Below are positions 44,067-52,283 of a stretch of 64,000 nucleotides of DNA, piece after piece. The stretch comes from Nostoc sp. JL33. Lineage in GTDB: Bacteria; Cyanobacteriota; Cyanobacteriia; Cyanobacteriales; Nostocaceae. The stretch's first letter is position 1, and every line of letters begins with the position of its first letter. The DNA lies in NCBI RefSeq assembly GCF_017114985.1, contig NZ_JABXKP010000064.1:62001-126000 (forward strand), given 5' to 3'. The translations under genes were made by a program, and so were the position numbers. The notes below the pieces were generated by a model. It searched no databases, was not told the DNA's origin, and saw only the letters and a program-made list of their open reading frames with translations.

Positions 44067-45152
44067 TTAATCGGGGGGGCGATCATGGGCAATAGTGACA
44101 GTTGATACAAAATCACTCGACTTGGCGCTCTTGATTGCATCGAAAGTGCCTTTAATAGTACCAGCAATGGGAACAGCAACAAGTGTCCCCAACAATCCCG
44201 CAATCTCAAATCCCATCAAAATAGACACAAAAATCCAGATGGGATTCAGTCCAATGAAATTGCCGAGTAACCTGGGCGCTAACAGGTTATCTTTAAGCTG
44301 CTGCATGAGAATTGCCGCGATCGCAACTTGAACTGCCAACCACCAATTTTGCAGAAGTACTAAAATCGTCACCAGACCAATGCCGAGAGACGCGCCGATA
44401 AAGGGAATGAGTTCTGAAATCCCAATTAACATGGCAAACAACAGGGCAAAGGGCACCTTGATCACTAAGAAAATTGGCGTCAGGGTTAGCACCATGAACA
44501 GTCCTAGCAACAACTGGCTGAGGAAGAAGTTTTGGAAATTTAGGCGCAAGGATCTGCCGAGAGGATCTGCAATATTAGAGGGCAAAAGATTGATTAGACC
44601 ATACCAGACGCGATCGCCATATAAAAGCATATAAAATGCAAGCACGATAACTAACACTAAGTCAAGTAATCCTGACAGCAGCGTTCCAGCAAATCCGACT
44701 GCACCAGAAGCTAGCTGTTGCACCACATTCTGAATGTTGGCATTGATTTGACTGCTCACAACCGTCAGATCAATTGGCAAACGTCGTTGTTTTGCCAGCG
44801 TCTCAAACTGCTCTAGGTTTGCTTGACTGGTGGTTAACCAATTAGGGATCTTATTTAAGAGTTGGATTGTTTGGTCAATGATCAACGGTACTAGGGTGAT
44901 GCCCAGAATCCCAAACACGGTTAACGTTGCAAGTAAAACTATGATCACCGCCTGAGTGTGGGTGATCCGAGCACGTTCAAAGAACTTAACCGCGTAATTT
45001 AGGAGAAAAGCCAGAATCGCCGCAATGCTCAAGACGGTAATCGGATGCTGGAAATAGCGAAAAAGCACAGAAAGCAGCCAGACATTGAGAGCGATAATGG
45101 GACCGCTTAGACCATAAATTAACAGGCGTTGAAGGGAGGCCGAACGGCGCAT
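44067..45152 (-). CDS. AI-2E family transporter (PerM-like membrane protein)
   Basis: A 361-residue protein with about eight membrane helices in the AI-2E/PerM pattern: two helix pairs at the N-terminus, a soluble amphipathic stretch (LNKIPNWLTTSQANLEQF), then a C-terminal bundle with PFALLFAMLIGISELIPFIGASLG and LLAPRLLGNFIGLNPIWIFVSI, the family signatures. Members have been implicated in signal export or sodium/proton exchange, but the substrate is unsettled. The ATG at 45152 is chosen over a TTG three codons upstream. Confidence 0.85.
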   Translation of the reverse strand: MRRSASLQRLLIYGLSGPIIALNVWLLSVLFRYFQHPITVLSIAAILAFLLNYAVKFFERARITHTQAVIIVLLATLTVFGILGITLVPLIIDQTIQLLNKIPNWLTTSQANLEQFETLAKQRRLPIDLTVVSSQINANIQNVVQQLASGAVGFAGTLLSGLLDLVLVIVLAFYMLLYGDRVWYGLINLLPSNIADPLGRSLRLNFQNFFLSQLLLGLFMVLTLTPIFLVIKVPFALLFAMLIGISELIPFIGASLGIGLVTILVLLQNWWLAVQVAIAAILMQQLKDNLLAPRLLGNFIGLNPIWIFVSILMGFEIAGLLGTLVAVPIAGTIKGTFDAIKSAKSSDFVSTVTIAHDRPPD

Positions 45153-45279
45153 TTTATGCAACCTATTTTAGATATACCTTGAGAGAATTTTAAAAATTCT
45201 TGATGGCGTTGATCATCATCATAGATATTTTTAATAAAGACAAGTATAAGCGTATCTGATAATAAGGAACAAAATCACA

Positions 45280-45924
45280 ATGAACAAAACTGTAGCTGAC
45301 CTTCGTAAAGACTATACCTTGGAAGGTTTGAGCGAACTCGAAGTAGACCTCAATCCTTTTATCCAATTTAAAAAATGGTTCGATCAGGCTCTAGCAGCGC
45401 AACTTCCTGAACCCAATGCCATGACCATTGCCACAGCCACACCAGACGGTAAGCCCTTAGCCAGAATGGTGTTACTCAAAAATTTTGATGAACGGGGCTT
45501 TGCCTTCTTCACCAACTACAACAGTCACAAAGGACAAGAACTAGCAGAAAATCCCCAGGCGGCTTTAGTCTTTTGGTGGGCAGAACTGGAGCGTCAAGTC
45601 CGAATTAGTGGGTATGTGGAGAAAGTTTCTGAAACTGAGTCTGACCAATATTTTCACACTCGCCCTGCCAATAGTCGCCTGGGTGCGTGGGTATCTAATC
45701 AAAGCGAGGTGATAGAAAGCCGAGAAGTTCTGGAGCGACGCTTGCAGGAGTTTAAGAGCAAATATGGAAATGAGGAGATTCCTCGACCGCCTCATTGGGG
45801 AGGCTTACGAGTGATCCCCACAAAAATTGAGTTTTGGCAAGGCCGCTCTAGCCGCTTACACGATCGCTTGCTCTATAGCCGTTTAGATAATGGCACTTGG
45901 AAAATTGAGCGGTTGTCACCTTGA
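45280..45924 (+). CDS. pdxH: Pyridoxamine 5'-phosphate oxidase
   Basis: A 214-residue FMN enzyme oxidising pyridoxine/pyridoxamine phosphate to PLP. It shows [25 protein letters not shown] (FMN binding), [17 protein letters not shown], the [15 protein letters not shown] loop and the C-terminal signature [16 protein letters not shown]. The length fits. ATG at 45280 follows AAGGAAC. Confidence 0.95.
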   Translation: MNKTVADLRKDYTLEGLSELEVDLNPFIQFKKWFDQALAAQLPEPNAMTIATATPDGKPLARMVLLKNFDERGFAFFTNYNSHKGQELAENPQAALVFWWAELERQVRISGYVEKVSETESDQYFHTRPANSRLGAWVSNQSEVIESREVLERRLQEFKSKYGNEEIPRPPHWGGLRVIPTKIEFWQGRSSRLHDRLLYSRLDNGTWKIERLSP

Positions 45925-45970
45925 AGGAGGCATGAGGCAGAGGAATTTTCCCCGTGTCCTCGCGTCCCTC

Positions 45971-46594
45971 TTACCACTGAGCGATCGCATCTTGAATTGC
46001 TGCCCGTGCTTCTGATAGAGATTGGGTACGGGCATCATCACTATTGTTCATGCTATTAGCGTTAATAAATTGAATGTCTGTAAGCCCAATAAAGCCGAAA
46101 ATCGTTCGCAGGTAGGGTTCTTGGAAGTCGTAGGCAATGAAAGGAGATGTTGGGCTAAAGTCACCGCCGCGAGCTGTAATGATTACCGCTTTTTTACCCT
46201 CGACTAATCCTCTAAAACCTTGAGCTTCTATTGCAACAGTCCGGTTAATCCGAACGATTTGGTCGATGTAAGCCTTGAAAGTGGAAGGTATATTAAAGTT
46301 ATACATTGGCACTCCAAAGACGTAGCGATCGGCACCTAAAAATTCATCTACTAACTCCTCAGAAATCCTAAGTGCCTGAGTTAATTCTGGGGTATGGGTT
46401 TCTGGTGGTGAAAATGCCGCCGCAATCCAAGCTTCATCAACGTGAGGAACTGGCTGATGCCCTAAATCTCGATAGGCGATCGCATCTTCAGGATGCGCTG
46501 CTTTCCAACTACTGACGAATTCCTTAGATAGTTCTCTGGAGTGCGATCGATCTGCACGGGGGCTGGAATCAATATGTAGAATGTTTACCACCAA
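45971..46594 (-). CDS. azoR: FMN-dependent NADH-azoreductase
   Basis: A 207-residue flavodoxin-fold oxidoreductase. It has the phosphate-binding start ILHIDSSPRADRSHSRELS, then VFGVPMYNFNIPSTFKAYIDQIVR (FMN contacts) and AVIITARGGDFSP. AzoR enzymes reduce quinones and azo compounds with NADH and protect against electrophile stress. It is divergent from an HxlR regulator 145 bp away, the classic arrangement for electrophile-induced control. ATG at 46594. Confidence 0.92.
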   Translation of the reverse strand: MVVNILHIDSSPRADRSHSRELSKEFVSSWKAAHPEDAIAYRDLGHQPVPHVDEAWIAAAFSPPETHTPELTQALRISEELVDEFLGADRYVFGVPMYNFNIPSTFKAYIDQIVRINRTVAIEAQGFRGLVEGKKAVIITARGGDFSPTSPFIAYDFQEPYLRTIFGFIGLTDIQFINANSMNNSDDARTQSLSEARAAIQDAIAQW

Positions 46595-46678
46595 ATATCT
46601 CCTGATTAGCTAAGATTTCTGCTTTTACTTTTTTTGAGTCTAAATTTCAAAGCATCAGATTAGATACTAAAAATAACT

Positions 46679-46713
46679 AGTTACTAAAGTAAAGTAGTTA
46701 CCATAAAGTAACT
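46679..46713. promoter_or_regulatory. Candidate HxlR operator in the azoR-hxlR divergent region
   Basis: AGTTACT (46679-46685) and its complement AGTAACT (46707-46713) are inverted arms with 21 bases between them; a further TAGTTAC (46695-46701) lies at the centre. The array sits 27 bp before the regulator start and between the two divergent genes. HxlR-family proteins bind such dyads as dimers. Assignment is from position and symmetry only. Confidence 0.5.
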
Positions 46714-46739
46714 GTCGCACAATCTTAGCTAACTGCTCG

Positions 46740-47132
46740 ATGTTTGTCTCTAAAAATCCTGATGCTTGCCCTGTTAGTATTCTGATGTCCTTACTATCAG
46801 GGCCGTGGACAATGTATATACTGTGGGTATTGTGTAATAGTGGGCCTACTCGCTTTGGTGCATTGAAGCACCTAGTTGAGGGCATCTCCACCAAAGTTCT
46901 AACGGAAAGACTGAGGATGCTTGAGGCAGCAGAAATTATTTATCGCCACTATGAACCAACTGTCCCACCTCAAGTAACTTACGGTCTCACAGAACGTGGT
47001 CAGGAACTCATTGAAATCCTTCATCAACTCAATGCACTTGCTGAACGTTGGTATGGCAGCGAACAACGGGAACAAAGAATGGGGAATGGGGAATGGGGAA
47101 TAGTGACGACTGAAGTTGTGGGATTGGAATAA
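46740..47132 (+). CDS. HxlR-family winged-helix transcriptional regulator
   Basis: A 130-residue regulator with the HxlR fold: PVSILMSLLSGPWTMYILWVL, RFGALKHLVEGISTKVLTERLRMLE and YGLTERGQELIEIL. An N-terminal Cys (DACPVS) is placed as in electrophile-sensing members (YodB, HypR), so redox control of azoR is plausible. The last 25 residues (EQRMGNGEWGIVTTEVVGLE) are encoded by a GGGAATG tandem repeat and are not conserved, suggesting the stop was extended by repeat insertion. ATG at 46740. Confidence 0.85.
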   Translation: MFVSKNPDACPVSILMSLLSGPWTMYILWVLCNSGPTRFGALKHLVEGISTKVLTERLRMLEAAEIIYRHYEPTVPPQVTYGLTERGQELIEILHQLNALAERWYGSEQREQRMGNGEWGIVTTEVVGLE

Positions 47133-47144
47133 GGACACTTTATT

Positions 47145-47446
47145 AGGACTTACGCACGAGTTACGGAATCACGTAGACGCGGAGCGGCTTGCCGCAGGCT
47201 ACCGCTCCAGGCGCAGAGAAGCCAGTGCGTTGGGCGGGTTCCCCGACTTAAAGCAACTGGCGCGACACACAAGAGTTGTCGGAGCGGCGGCTTGGGCCGA
47301 TGGCGCAGCCCGCCGCAGGCATCTGAACTTCTCCCTACAGCCCTGCGGGCATCCTACGGCAGGCGCTAGCCTCTCCCTTTGGGAGAAGGGGAGACGCGCA
47401 AGGGACGGTGGAAATCAGAGTTTCAGAGATATTTTGCGTAAGTCCT
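47145..47446. mobile_element. 302-bp element with 12-bp terminal inverted repeats
   Basis: AGGACTTACGCA (47145-47156) and its exact complement TGCGTAAGTCCT (47435-47446) bound a GC-rich, gene-free segment made of shorter repeats (ACGTAGACGCGGAGCGG..., GGCTACCGCTCC, CTCTCCCTTTGGGAGAAGG). TA follows the right end and precedes the left arm's AGGACT, as for TA-targeting elements. The end motif recurs singly at several places in the window. It fits a non-autonomous transposable element; it fills most of the 47133-47527 spacer. Confidence 0.6.
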
Positions 47447-47527
47447 ATTTATGACTCTGGAGCATCTCGGCATAATTTTGCTTTTTGACTGCACTCTAAA
47501 CCCAGAACTAAAGTTATTCCCTATTCC

Positions 47528-48061
47528 TTAAGACAGTTCCATCCATACTGAAAGTTCTTCCATGTCAAACAGAGGAAGTTTTTGAATACCAGCTTTTTCG
47601 AGGCTGTTGTCTTGTGTATTTCCACGCCAGATTACGCAAGTTACGAAGTCCGCGATCGCTCCGGCATTCCGCAGCGCTTCCGTACTTTTTATAACCTGAC
47701 CACCTGTTGTAATAACGTCTTCAATGATACACAATTTTTTTCCTTGGATATTAATCCCTTCTGCTATTCTCTCAGTCCCATATTCTTTTTTTGTCTTCCG
47801 AACAAAGACAACTGGCAATCCAACTTCTAATGAAATTGCTGTTGCCAAAGGAACTCCCCCTAATTCCAGCCCTGCCAAAATTTCCGTGCCTGGTGGAATC
47901 TTTTTTACCATTTCTTTAGCTAACCGCTTCAGTAACAAAGGATTAGATTCAAACTGGTATTTATCAAAGTAATGGTCAGATATTTGACCAGAACGTAACC
48001 GAAACTCACCTCTCAAGTAGGAAACACGAACAATTTCTTTGGCTAATTCGCTATGATTCAT
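47528..48061 (-). CDS. pyrE: Orotate phosphoribosyltransferase
   Basis: A 177-residue enzyme of pyrimidine synthesis joining orotate and PRPP. Motifs: GQISDHYFDKYQFESNP, LAGLELGGVPLATAIS, VFVRKTKKEYGTERIAEG and the PRPP-binding loop CIIEDVITTGGQV. The ATG at 48061 (MNHSELAKEIV) is chosen because a Rho-independent terminator for the upstream gene lies across the longer frame that begins at 48124. No strong ribosome site was seen. Confidence 0.92.
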   Translation of the reverse strand: MNHSELAKEIVRVSYLRGEFRLRSGQISDHYFDKYQFESNPLLLKRLAKEMVKKIPPGTEILAGLELGGVPLATAISLEVGLPVVFVRKTKKEYGTERIAEGINIQGKKLCIIEDVITTGGQVIKSTEALRNAGAIADFVTCVIWRGNTQDNSLEKAGIQKLPLFDMEELSVWMELS

Positions 48062-48084
48062 TTTTAAAAAAAGCTGGAGGAAGT

Positions 48085-48114
48085 GTAAAAAAGCCGATGT
48101 ATTCTCCATCGGCT
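48085..48114 (-). terminator. Rho-independent terminator of the DUF3153 gene
   Basis: Read on the minus strand, AGCCGATG and CATCGGCT form a perfect 8-bp stem around a 7-base loop and run straight into TTTTTT. It lies 30 bp after the DUF3153 stop and 24 bp before the pyrE start. Confidence 0.8.
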
Positions 48115-48143
48115 TCGCTAACAATATTCAACAGATAAATAGT

Positions 48144-48941
48144 CTACTGTTCCTGGATCGCTGCTACTTTGGCAGGAAACTGAATTCTGGGATCTGGCAT
48201 GAAATTGTATCTCAAGTACAATCCTCCCCAGACAAACAAGATAATTAACAACGCACCAATACCAAGGGGACTGGGAAGCCAGAAAACAGTTTCTATGTGG
48301 TTTAGCTCACCAGGCTGGAGTTTCCACACTAGTTGATTGCCATTTTTTTGTGGCGCAATCGCAGTTTCAGTTTGTTGAATGTTTTTGGCTCCCCAAGGAG
48401 TCTTCAAGCTAAATTCCAAATCGAGAATTGAACCAGCATTAGCCAGGACATTATCTTTGCTGGCAATTAGAGACAGCGATCGCAAATCCAAATCATAAAT
48501 CAACCGATTTCTGACTAAAAGTAAAAAATTGTTCTGTTCCAAGAGGACGTTTGATTCAATTTTCGGCAGTTCTGAATCAGATTCGCTCTGCACAGTCTCA
48601 GAGGATTGATTTACACGGGAGTTAAAAAATCCGTTAAACTTTTCTTGCAATTCCCTACCACTGCTAAAAGGAATTGTGACGATGATTTCTTCTTGGGAAA
48701 CTCGTTGCGCTTTACCCTCAAGTTGACGGGCGCGGCGTTCTATGGTGTTTAACCATTCGTAGACAGAATCGCCACTAAAACTGGTTAGCCGCTCTCCCAA
48801 CTTAATATGCTGTACTAGTTCACCACTATTTGAATTATCAAAGTTAAGCCCCACATCGTACTTCACACAGCCAGACAATAGCAGGGATGTTAACACCACT
48901 AGCCACAAAATAGGATTTCGGAGGGGAAAAACGCGCTTCAT
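48144..48941 (-). CDS. DUF3153 lipoprotein
   Basis: A 265-residue cyanobacterial membrane-anchored lipoprotein. From the ATG at 48941 the N-terminus is a model lipoprotein signal: MKRVFPLRN, a hydrophobic run and LLLSGC with Cys25. The extracytoplasmic domain (YDVGLNFDNSNSGELVQHIKLGERL, IIVTIPFSSGRELQEKFNGFF) is the DUF3153 region. A C-terminal membrane helix (GIGALLIILFVWGGLYLRY) follows. The frame is open upstream to 49064, but that would bury the signal peptide. Function is unknown; the family is nearly confined to cyanobacteria and plastid lineages. Confidence 0.8.
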   Translation of the reverse strand: MKRVFPLRNPILWLVVLTSLLLSGCVKYDVGLNFDNSNSGELVQHIKLGERLTSFSGDSVYEWLNTIERRARQLEGKAQRVSQEEIIVTIPFSSGRELQEKFNGFFNSRVNQSSETVQSESDSELPKIESNVLLEQNNFLLLVRNRLIYDLDLRSLSLIASKDNVLANAGSILDLEFSLKTPWGAKNIQQTETAIAPQKNGNQLVWKLQPGELNHIETVFWLPSPLGIGALLIILFVWGGLYLRYNFMPDPRIQFPAKVAAIQEQ

Positions 48942-49271
48942 TCGATTTCGACCATTCAGTGGTGAGAGAAATTTCATTTTTGCCAACACAAAACTAAATG
49001 GTCTGATTAACCACAAGGAAATCTTTCCGAAAATTGCAGAAGTTGAAACCATAAATCTCCCCAAAAGTCAAATTTTTTAACCAATCTTGACTTATTAGTA
49101 TTGTTTGAGATTCCGAGAACACCGTTTTGGTAAAGAATTTTAATCCAAAATCCCAAATCCAAAATTGGTAAGCTGTTCCATCTTTAACTTGCATAATTGG
49201 GCGGGCTTTTGGGCCCAGCCCACAAGACTTTGATTAAATTTAGATATGCAAACTAGATAAAGAACAGCTTA

Positions 49272-49814
49272 TCAGCCGGGGGTTGCTGAAAAACTCAACC
49301 AAACCAAGTACGAGATAGTTAAACCAATGGCAATTAGTGCCACCCAGATAAAGCGATTATCTCTGGTATTGACCTGACTGAGGTCAACGAATTCTGGCTC
49401 GGCAGGTTTAGACTTATTCTGCACAGAAGATTTCGTAGACTTAGCAGCTATAGAAATTTTGAGTTCATTATCGGGTAGTGTGCCCAAATCGGGGATTTGG
49501 GTCATCCATTCGCTGGGTCTTTTCAGCTTTGGTGCTTTTAAGATGTAAAGCATCTGTCGCGCTTGTTTGCTGGTTTCAAAATGGGGATGGCGTTTGAGTC
49601 TTTCGCAAAGAGCGATCGCATCATCCGTGCGTCCAGCTGCTTCATAAGCTGTCACCAGATCAATTTCTACTTCGCCCCCAAGGCGAGAATTACGAGCTAA
49701 CAGGGCGCTGGCCTTTTCTAAATTTTCTACGGCTTCGCGGTATTGCCCATTTTCAAAGGCAATTTTCCCAGTCTGGTAGCGGGTTTTAGCGATTTCTAAA
49801 CTTTCTGTACTCAC
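49272..49814 (-). CDS. TPR protein with C-terminal membrane anchor
   Basis: A 180-residue protein. The first 95 residues form about two tetratricopeptide-like repeats (AKTRYQTGKIAFENGQYREAVENLEKA, VTAYEAAGRTDDAIALCERL). A Ser/Lys/Pro-rich linker follows and a single C-terminal helix (FIWVALIAIGLTISYLVWLSF) anchors it with the TPR domain in the cytoplasm. Conserved in cyanobacteria without an assigned function. ATG at 49814. Confidence 0.78.
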   Translation of the reverse strand: MSTESLEIAKTRYQTGKIAFENGQYREAVENLEKASALLARNSRLGGEVEIDLVTAYEAAGRTDDAIALCERLKRHPHFETSKQARQMLYILKAPKLKRPSEWMTQIPDLGTLPDNELKISIAAKSTKSSVQNKSKPAEPEFVDLSQVNTRDNRFIWVALIAIGLTISYLVWLSFSATPG

Positions 49815-49984
49815 GTTTTCTATAAAAAATCAGCACTATTTTTATTTTGCCAATCCCAGCAATCTTTTTGGAATCTTTTCAAAAACTGGCAATCTGAAAG
49901 TGAATAAACTTCTAAAATTTTAACTAAGTAGCTGCGATAATTTTCTGATTAAAAATTCTGGTATCAAATGCAGGTGAGCAAAAT

Positions 49985-50653
49985 ATGTTGAAAATCAAGC
50001 ATTCACAACTGAATTGGCTCTTAGCAGGTATGACTTTAGCAGTGATGGGTGTAAGCATTGCTCCAGCTTCCGCCCAGCGTGTGATCGTGATTGACGGCGC
50101 TTATGGAGCCAGGCGATCGCCTGCTGTTGGTTCCTTTATTTATAGTAGTCCGATTCCCACACCTGGTTATGGAGCAAGGCGATCGCCTGCTGTTGGTTCC
50201 TTTATTTATAGTAGTCCGATTCCCACACCTGGTTATGGAGCAAGGCGATCGCCTGCTGTTGGTTCCTTTATTTATAGTAGTCCGATTCCCACACCTGGTT
50301 ATGGAGACAGGCGATCGCCTGCTGTTGGTTCCTTTATTTATGGTAGTCCGATTCCCACACCTATGCCTGTAGACCCGACAACGGGACTAATACCACAACG
50401 CACTCATTACTACAATTATTCCTATCCCCAGATCAGGCAGAACGTGAGAAATTCTACCCTGATTAATCCAACTTGGATTAATCCGGCAATTCCAGACTCA
50501 ACCATAGTTAACCCAGTGATTATAGATAACTCATGGCATCGTAGATCATTTAGCGGTGAGCGATCGCTAGTTAACCCGGTGATTATCAATAACTCATGGC
50601 ATCATAGACCATTTAACGGCGGGCGATCGCGTGTTTTCATTTATCCCCGGTAA
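49985..50653 (+). CDS. Exported repeat protein
   Basis: A 222-residue protein with an N-terminal signal peptide (LLAGMTLAVMGVSIAPASAQ). The mature part begins with four 22-residue tandem repeats of the type YGARRSPAVGSFIYSSPIPTPG, then a Tyr-rich stretch and a C-terminal set of two imperfect repeats around VNPVI(I/N)NSWHRRSF. It is basic, with no recognised domain; it may be a surface or envelope structural protein. ATG at 49985; the frame is the exported one, and the repeats stay in register because each DNA unit is 66 bp. Related repeat proteins are common in Nostoc. Confidence 0.7.
   Translation: MLKIKHSQLNWLLAGMTLAVMGVSIAPASAQRVIVIDGAYGARRSPAVGSFIYSSPIPTPGYGARRSPAVGSFIYSSPIPTPGYGARRSPAVGSFIYSSPIPTPGYGDRRSPAVGSFIYGSPIPTPMPVDPTTGLIPQRTHYYNYSYPQIRQNVRNSTLINPTWINPAIPDSTIVNPVIIDNSWHRRSFSGERSLVNPVIINNSWHHRPFNGGRSRVFIYPR
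50102..50365 (+). repeat. Four tandem 66-bp coding repeats, each with a HIP1 site
   Basis: Units at 50102-50167, 50168-50233, 50234-50299 and 50300-50365 are nearly identical. Each contains GGCGATCGCC at the same place. Differences are few and mostly in the first and last units (GCC/GCA/GAC codons; TATAGT to TATGGT in unit 4), implying recent duplication. Confidence 0.9.
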
Positions 50654-50821
50654 GGGATTTCCAACAAATAAATTACGCAATCTTGTCAGGTGGGCCGAAA
50701 AGCCCGCCTTTAGTTACTGGGCGCTCATGTCGTCCAGCCCACAAGAAGTAGTTGAGTATTTTTTTATTTGAAATTCCCTAAAGAGAGATGAGGAAGAACT
50801 TTTTACTCCAAACTCCTGTAC

Positions 50822-50841
50822 AGACGCGATTAATCGCGTCT
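50822..50841. terminator. 20-bp palindrome directly after argB
   Basis: AGACGCGATT is followed immediately by its complement AATCGCGTCT, one base past the argB stop on the minus strand. It lacks a T-run. It is a frequent dispersed palindrome in cyanobacteria and may double as the argB transcription end. Confidence 0.5.
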
Positions 50842-50842
50842 C

Positions 50843-51739
50843 TTACAACGTAAACTGCGAACCCAGAATCATCGTTCCAATCCCAACATCAGTAAAGATT
50901 TCTAGTAATAGGGCGTGGGGAATGCGACCATCAATGATGTGTGCCGCACGCACTCCTTGAGCAAGCGATCGCACACAACAACTGACTTTAGGAATCATCC
51001 CACCGCTAACTACACCATTGGCAATCAACTCGCGGGCTTGGCGAATATCTACTTTCGGAATCAAAGTAGATTGGTCTTTGTAATCTTTTAAAATTCCACT
51101 GGTGTCAGTCAGTAAAATTAACTTTTCTGCTCCTAGTGCAGCAGCGATTTCTCCAGCTACAGTATCGGCGTTAATATTATAAGCTTGTCCCGTTTCGTCT
51201 GCGGCGACGCTGGACACTACTGGAATATAACCATTGCTAGCGAGGGTGTCCAAAATCTTGATATTCACATTGCTGACTTCCCCGACAAAACCGATGCCTT
51301 CTTGACCTTGGGGACGGGCTGTAAATAGATTACCGTCTTTACCACAAAGTCCTACAGCCAATCCACCAGCTTGGTTAATCAGGGAGACAATTTCTTTGTT
51401 AACTCGACCAACTAAAACCATTTCCACCACATTCATTGTGGCGGCATCAGTGACTCGCAAACCATTTTTAAATTGTGGTTCGATGCCCAGCTTATCTAAC
51501 CAACTGTTAATTTCTGGGCCACCGCCGTGTACTACAATTGGACGCAAGCCCACGCAGGATAAGAATACAATGTCGCGGATAACTTTGTCTTTGAGTGTGC
51601 TATCTTTCATCGCTGCGCCACCATATTTGACAACAACAGTACGACCGGTGAATTGTTGAATATAAGGTAGTGCTTCGCTTAGTACACGCACACGAGTGGC
51701 TTCATCTTGCCTGATGTATTCAGAATCGTTGTCCGTCAT
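50843..51739 (-). CDS. argB: Acetylglutamate kinase
   Basis: A 298-residue enzyme of arginine synthesis phosphorylating N-acetylglutamate. Motifs: [40 protein letters not shown] and [10 protein letters not shown]. The N-terminal helix [18 protein letters not shown] is the extension found in arginine-sensitive, hexameric enzymes, which in cyanobacteria are controlled by the PII protein. ATG at 51739. Confidence 0.96.
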   Translation of the reverse strand: MTDNDSEYIRQDEATRVRVLSEALPYIQQFTGRTVVVKYGGAAMKDSTLKDKVIRDIVFLSCVGLRPIVVHGGGPEINSWLDKLGIEPQFKNGLRVTDAATMNVVEMVLVGRVNKEIVSLINQAGGLAVGLCGKDGNLFTARPQGQEGIGFVGEVSNVNIKILDTLASNGYIPVVSSVAADETGQAYNINADTVAGEIAAALGAEKLILLTDTSGILKDYKDQSTLIPKVDIRQARELIANGVVSGGMIPKVSCCVRSLAQGVRAAHIIDGRIPHALLLEIFTDVGIGTMILGSQFTL

Positions 51740-51840
51740 GAGGAGCCTAACAGAGAGATTTAAAACCTATTTCAGTCAGTGTAGAAGACTTTGTAACTCC
51801 TCACAATCTCTGCTGCCAAAGTTGAGTATGTTTGTACTGA

Positions 51841-51961
51841 TCAGCCATAGCTGTTTAGTTCAGTTACGAGTTCCCCATCTGGCATAACGGTATTGGAGAA
51901 ATAAGCTCCATACATTTCTGCGCCGCGCCAGTTAACTTCCAATAAATCATCAACAATGTTT
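51841..51961 (-). pseudogene. Remnant of a pentapeptide-repeat gene (3' end)
   Basis: On the minus strand a 39-codon open stretch with no good start reads VNWRGAEMYGAYFSNTVMPDG and then ELVTELNSYG-stop. This matches the C-terminal ending of pentapeptide-repeat proteins such as the plus-strand gene downstream (EGAIFSTTIMPDG). The upstream repeats are missing. The rest of the 51740-52283 spacer holds a GTAGGTTGGGT repeat and no gene. Confidence 0.5.
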
Positions 51962-52283
51962 TAACATACTCTTGATATTTTGCTAGTTTATCCACTGTAC
52001 AATCACCTCATCTACTGGATTCTAAACAATTATTTAAAAAATTATGTAGGTTGGGTGCAGCATTAGCGGAACCCAACATTATTTATATTAATTGATTTCC
52101 TCATAATCGATTGGTGCTGATCCCAAAGTCGAGTAAATTTGTACTAGAATGACTTTAGCAATCTGGCTGGATTTGTAAAAGGTTGCTTGTTGTGTAAATC
52201 ACACAGCAATAACAGTAATAGTGGCAGTATCTTTTTTGTAATGAGATACTGATAGTAATGTTAACAATCGCTTTATTTGAGTT

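Noticed and set aside
47116..47454. Open frame across the 302-bp element
   Set aside because: It coincides with repeat sequence and terminal inverted repeats; Arg/Gly-rich translation without similarity to any family.
50102..50365. Regular repeats considered as a CRISPR array
   Set aside because: The 66-bp units are contiguous without unique spacers and encode a protein repeat in register.
50091..50372. Alternative frame through the 66-bp repeats
   Set aside because: Only a shadow of the exported repeat protein, whose frame has a signal peptide and conserved continuation.
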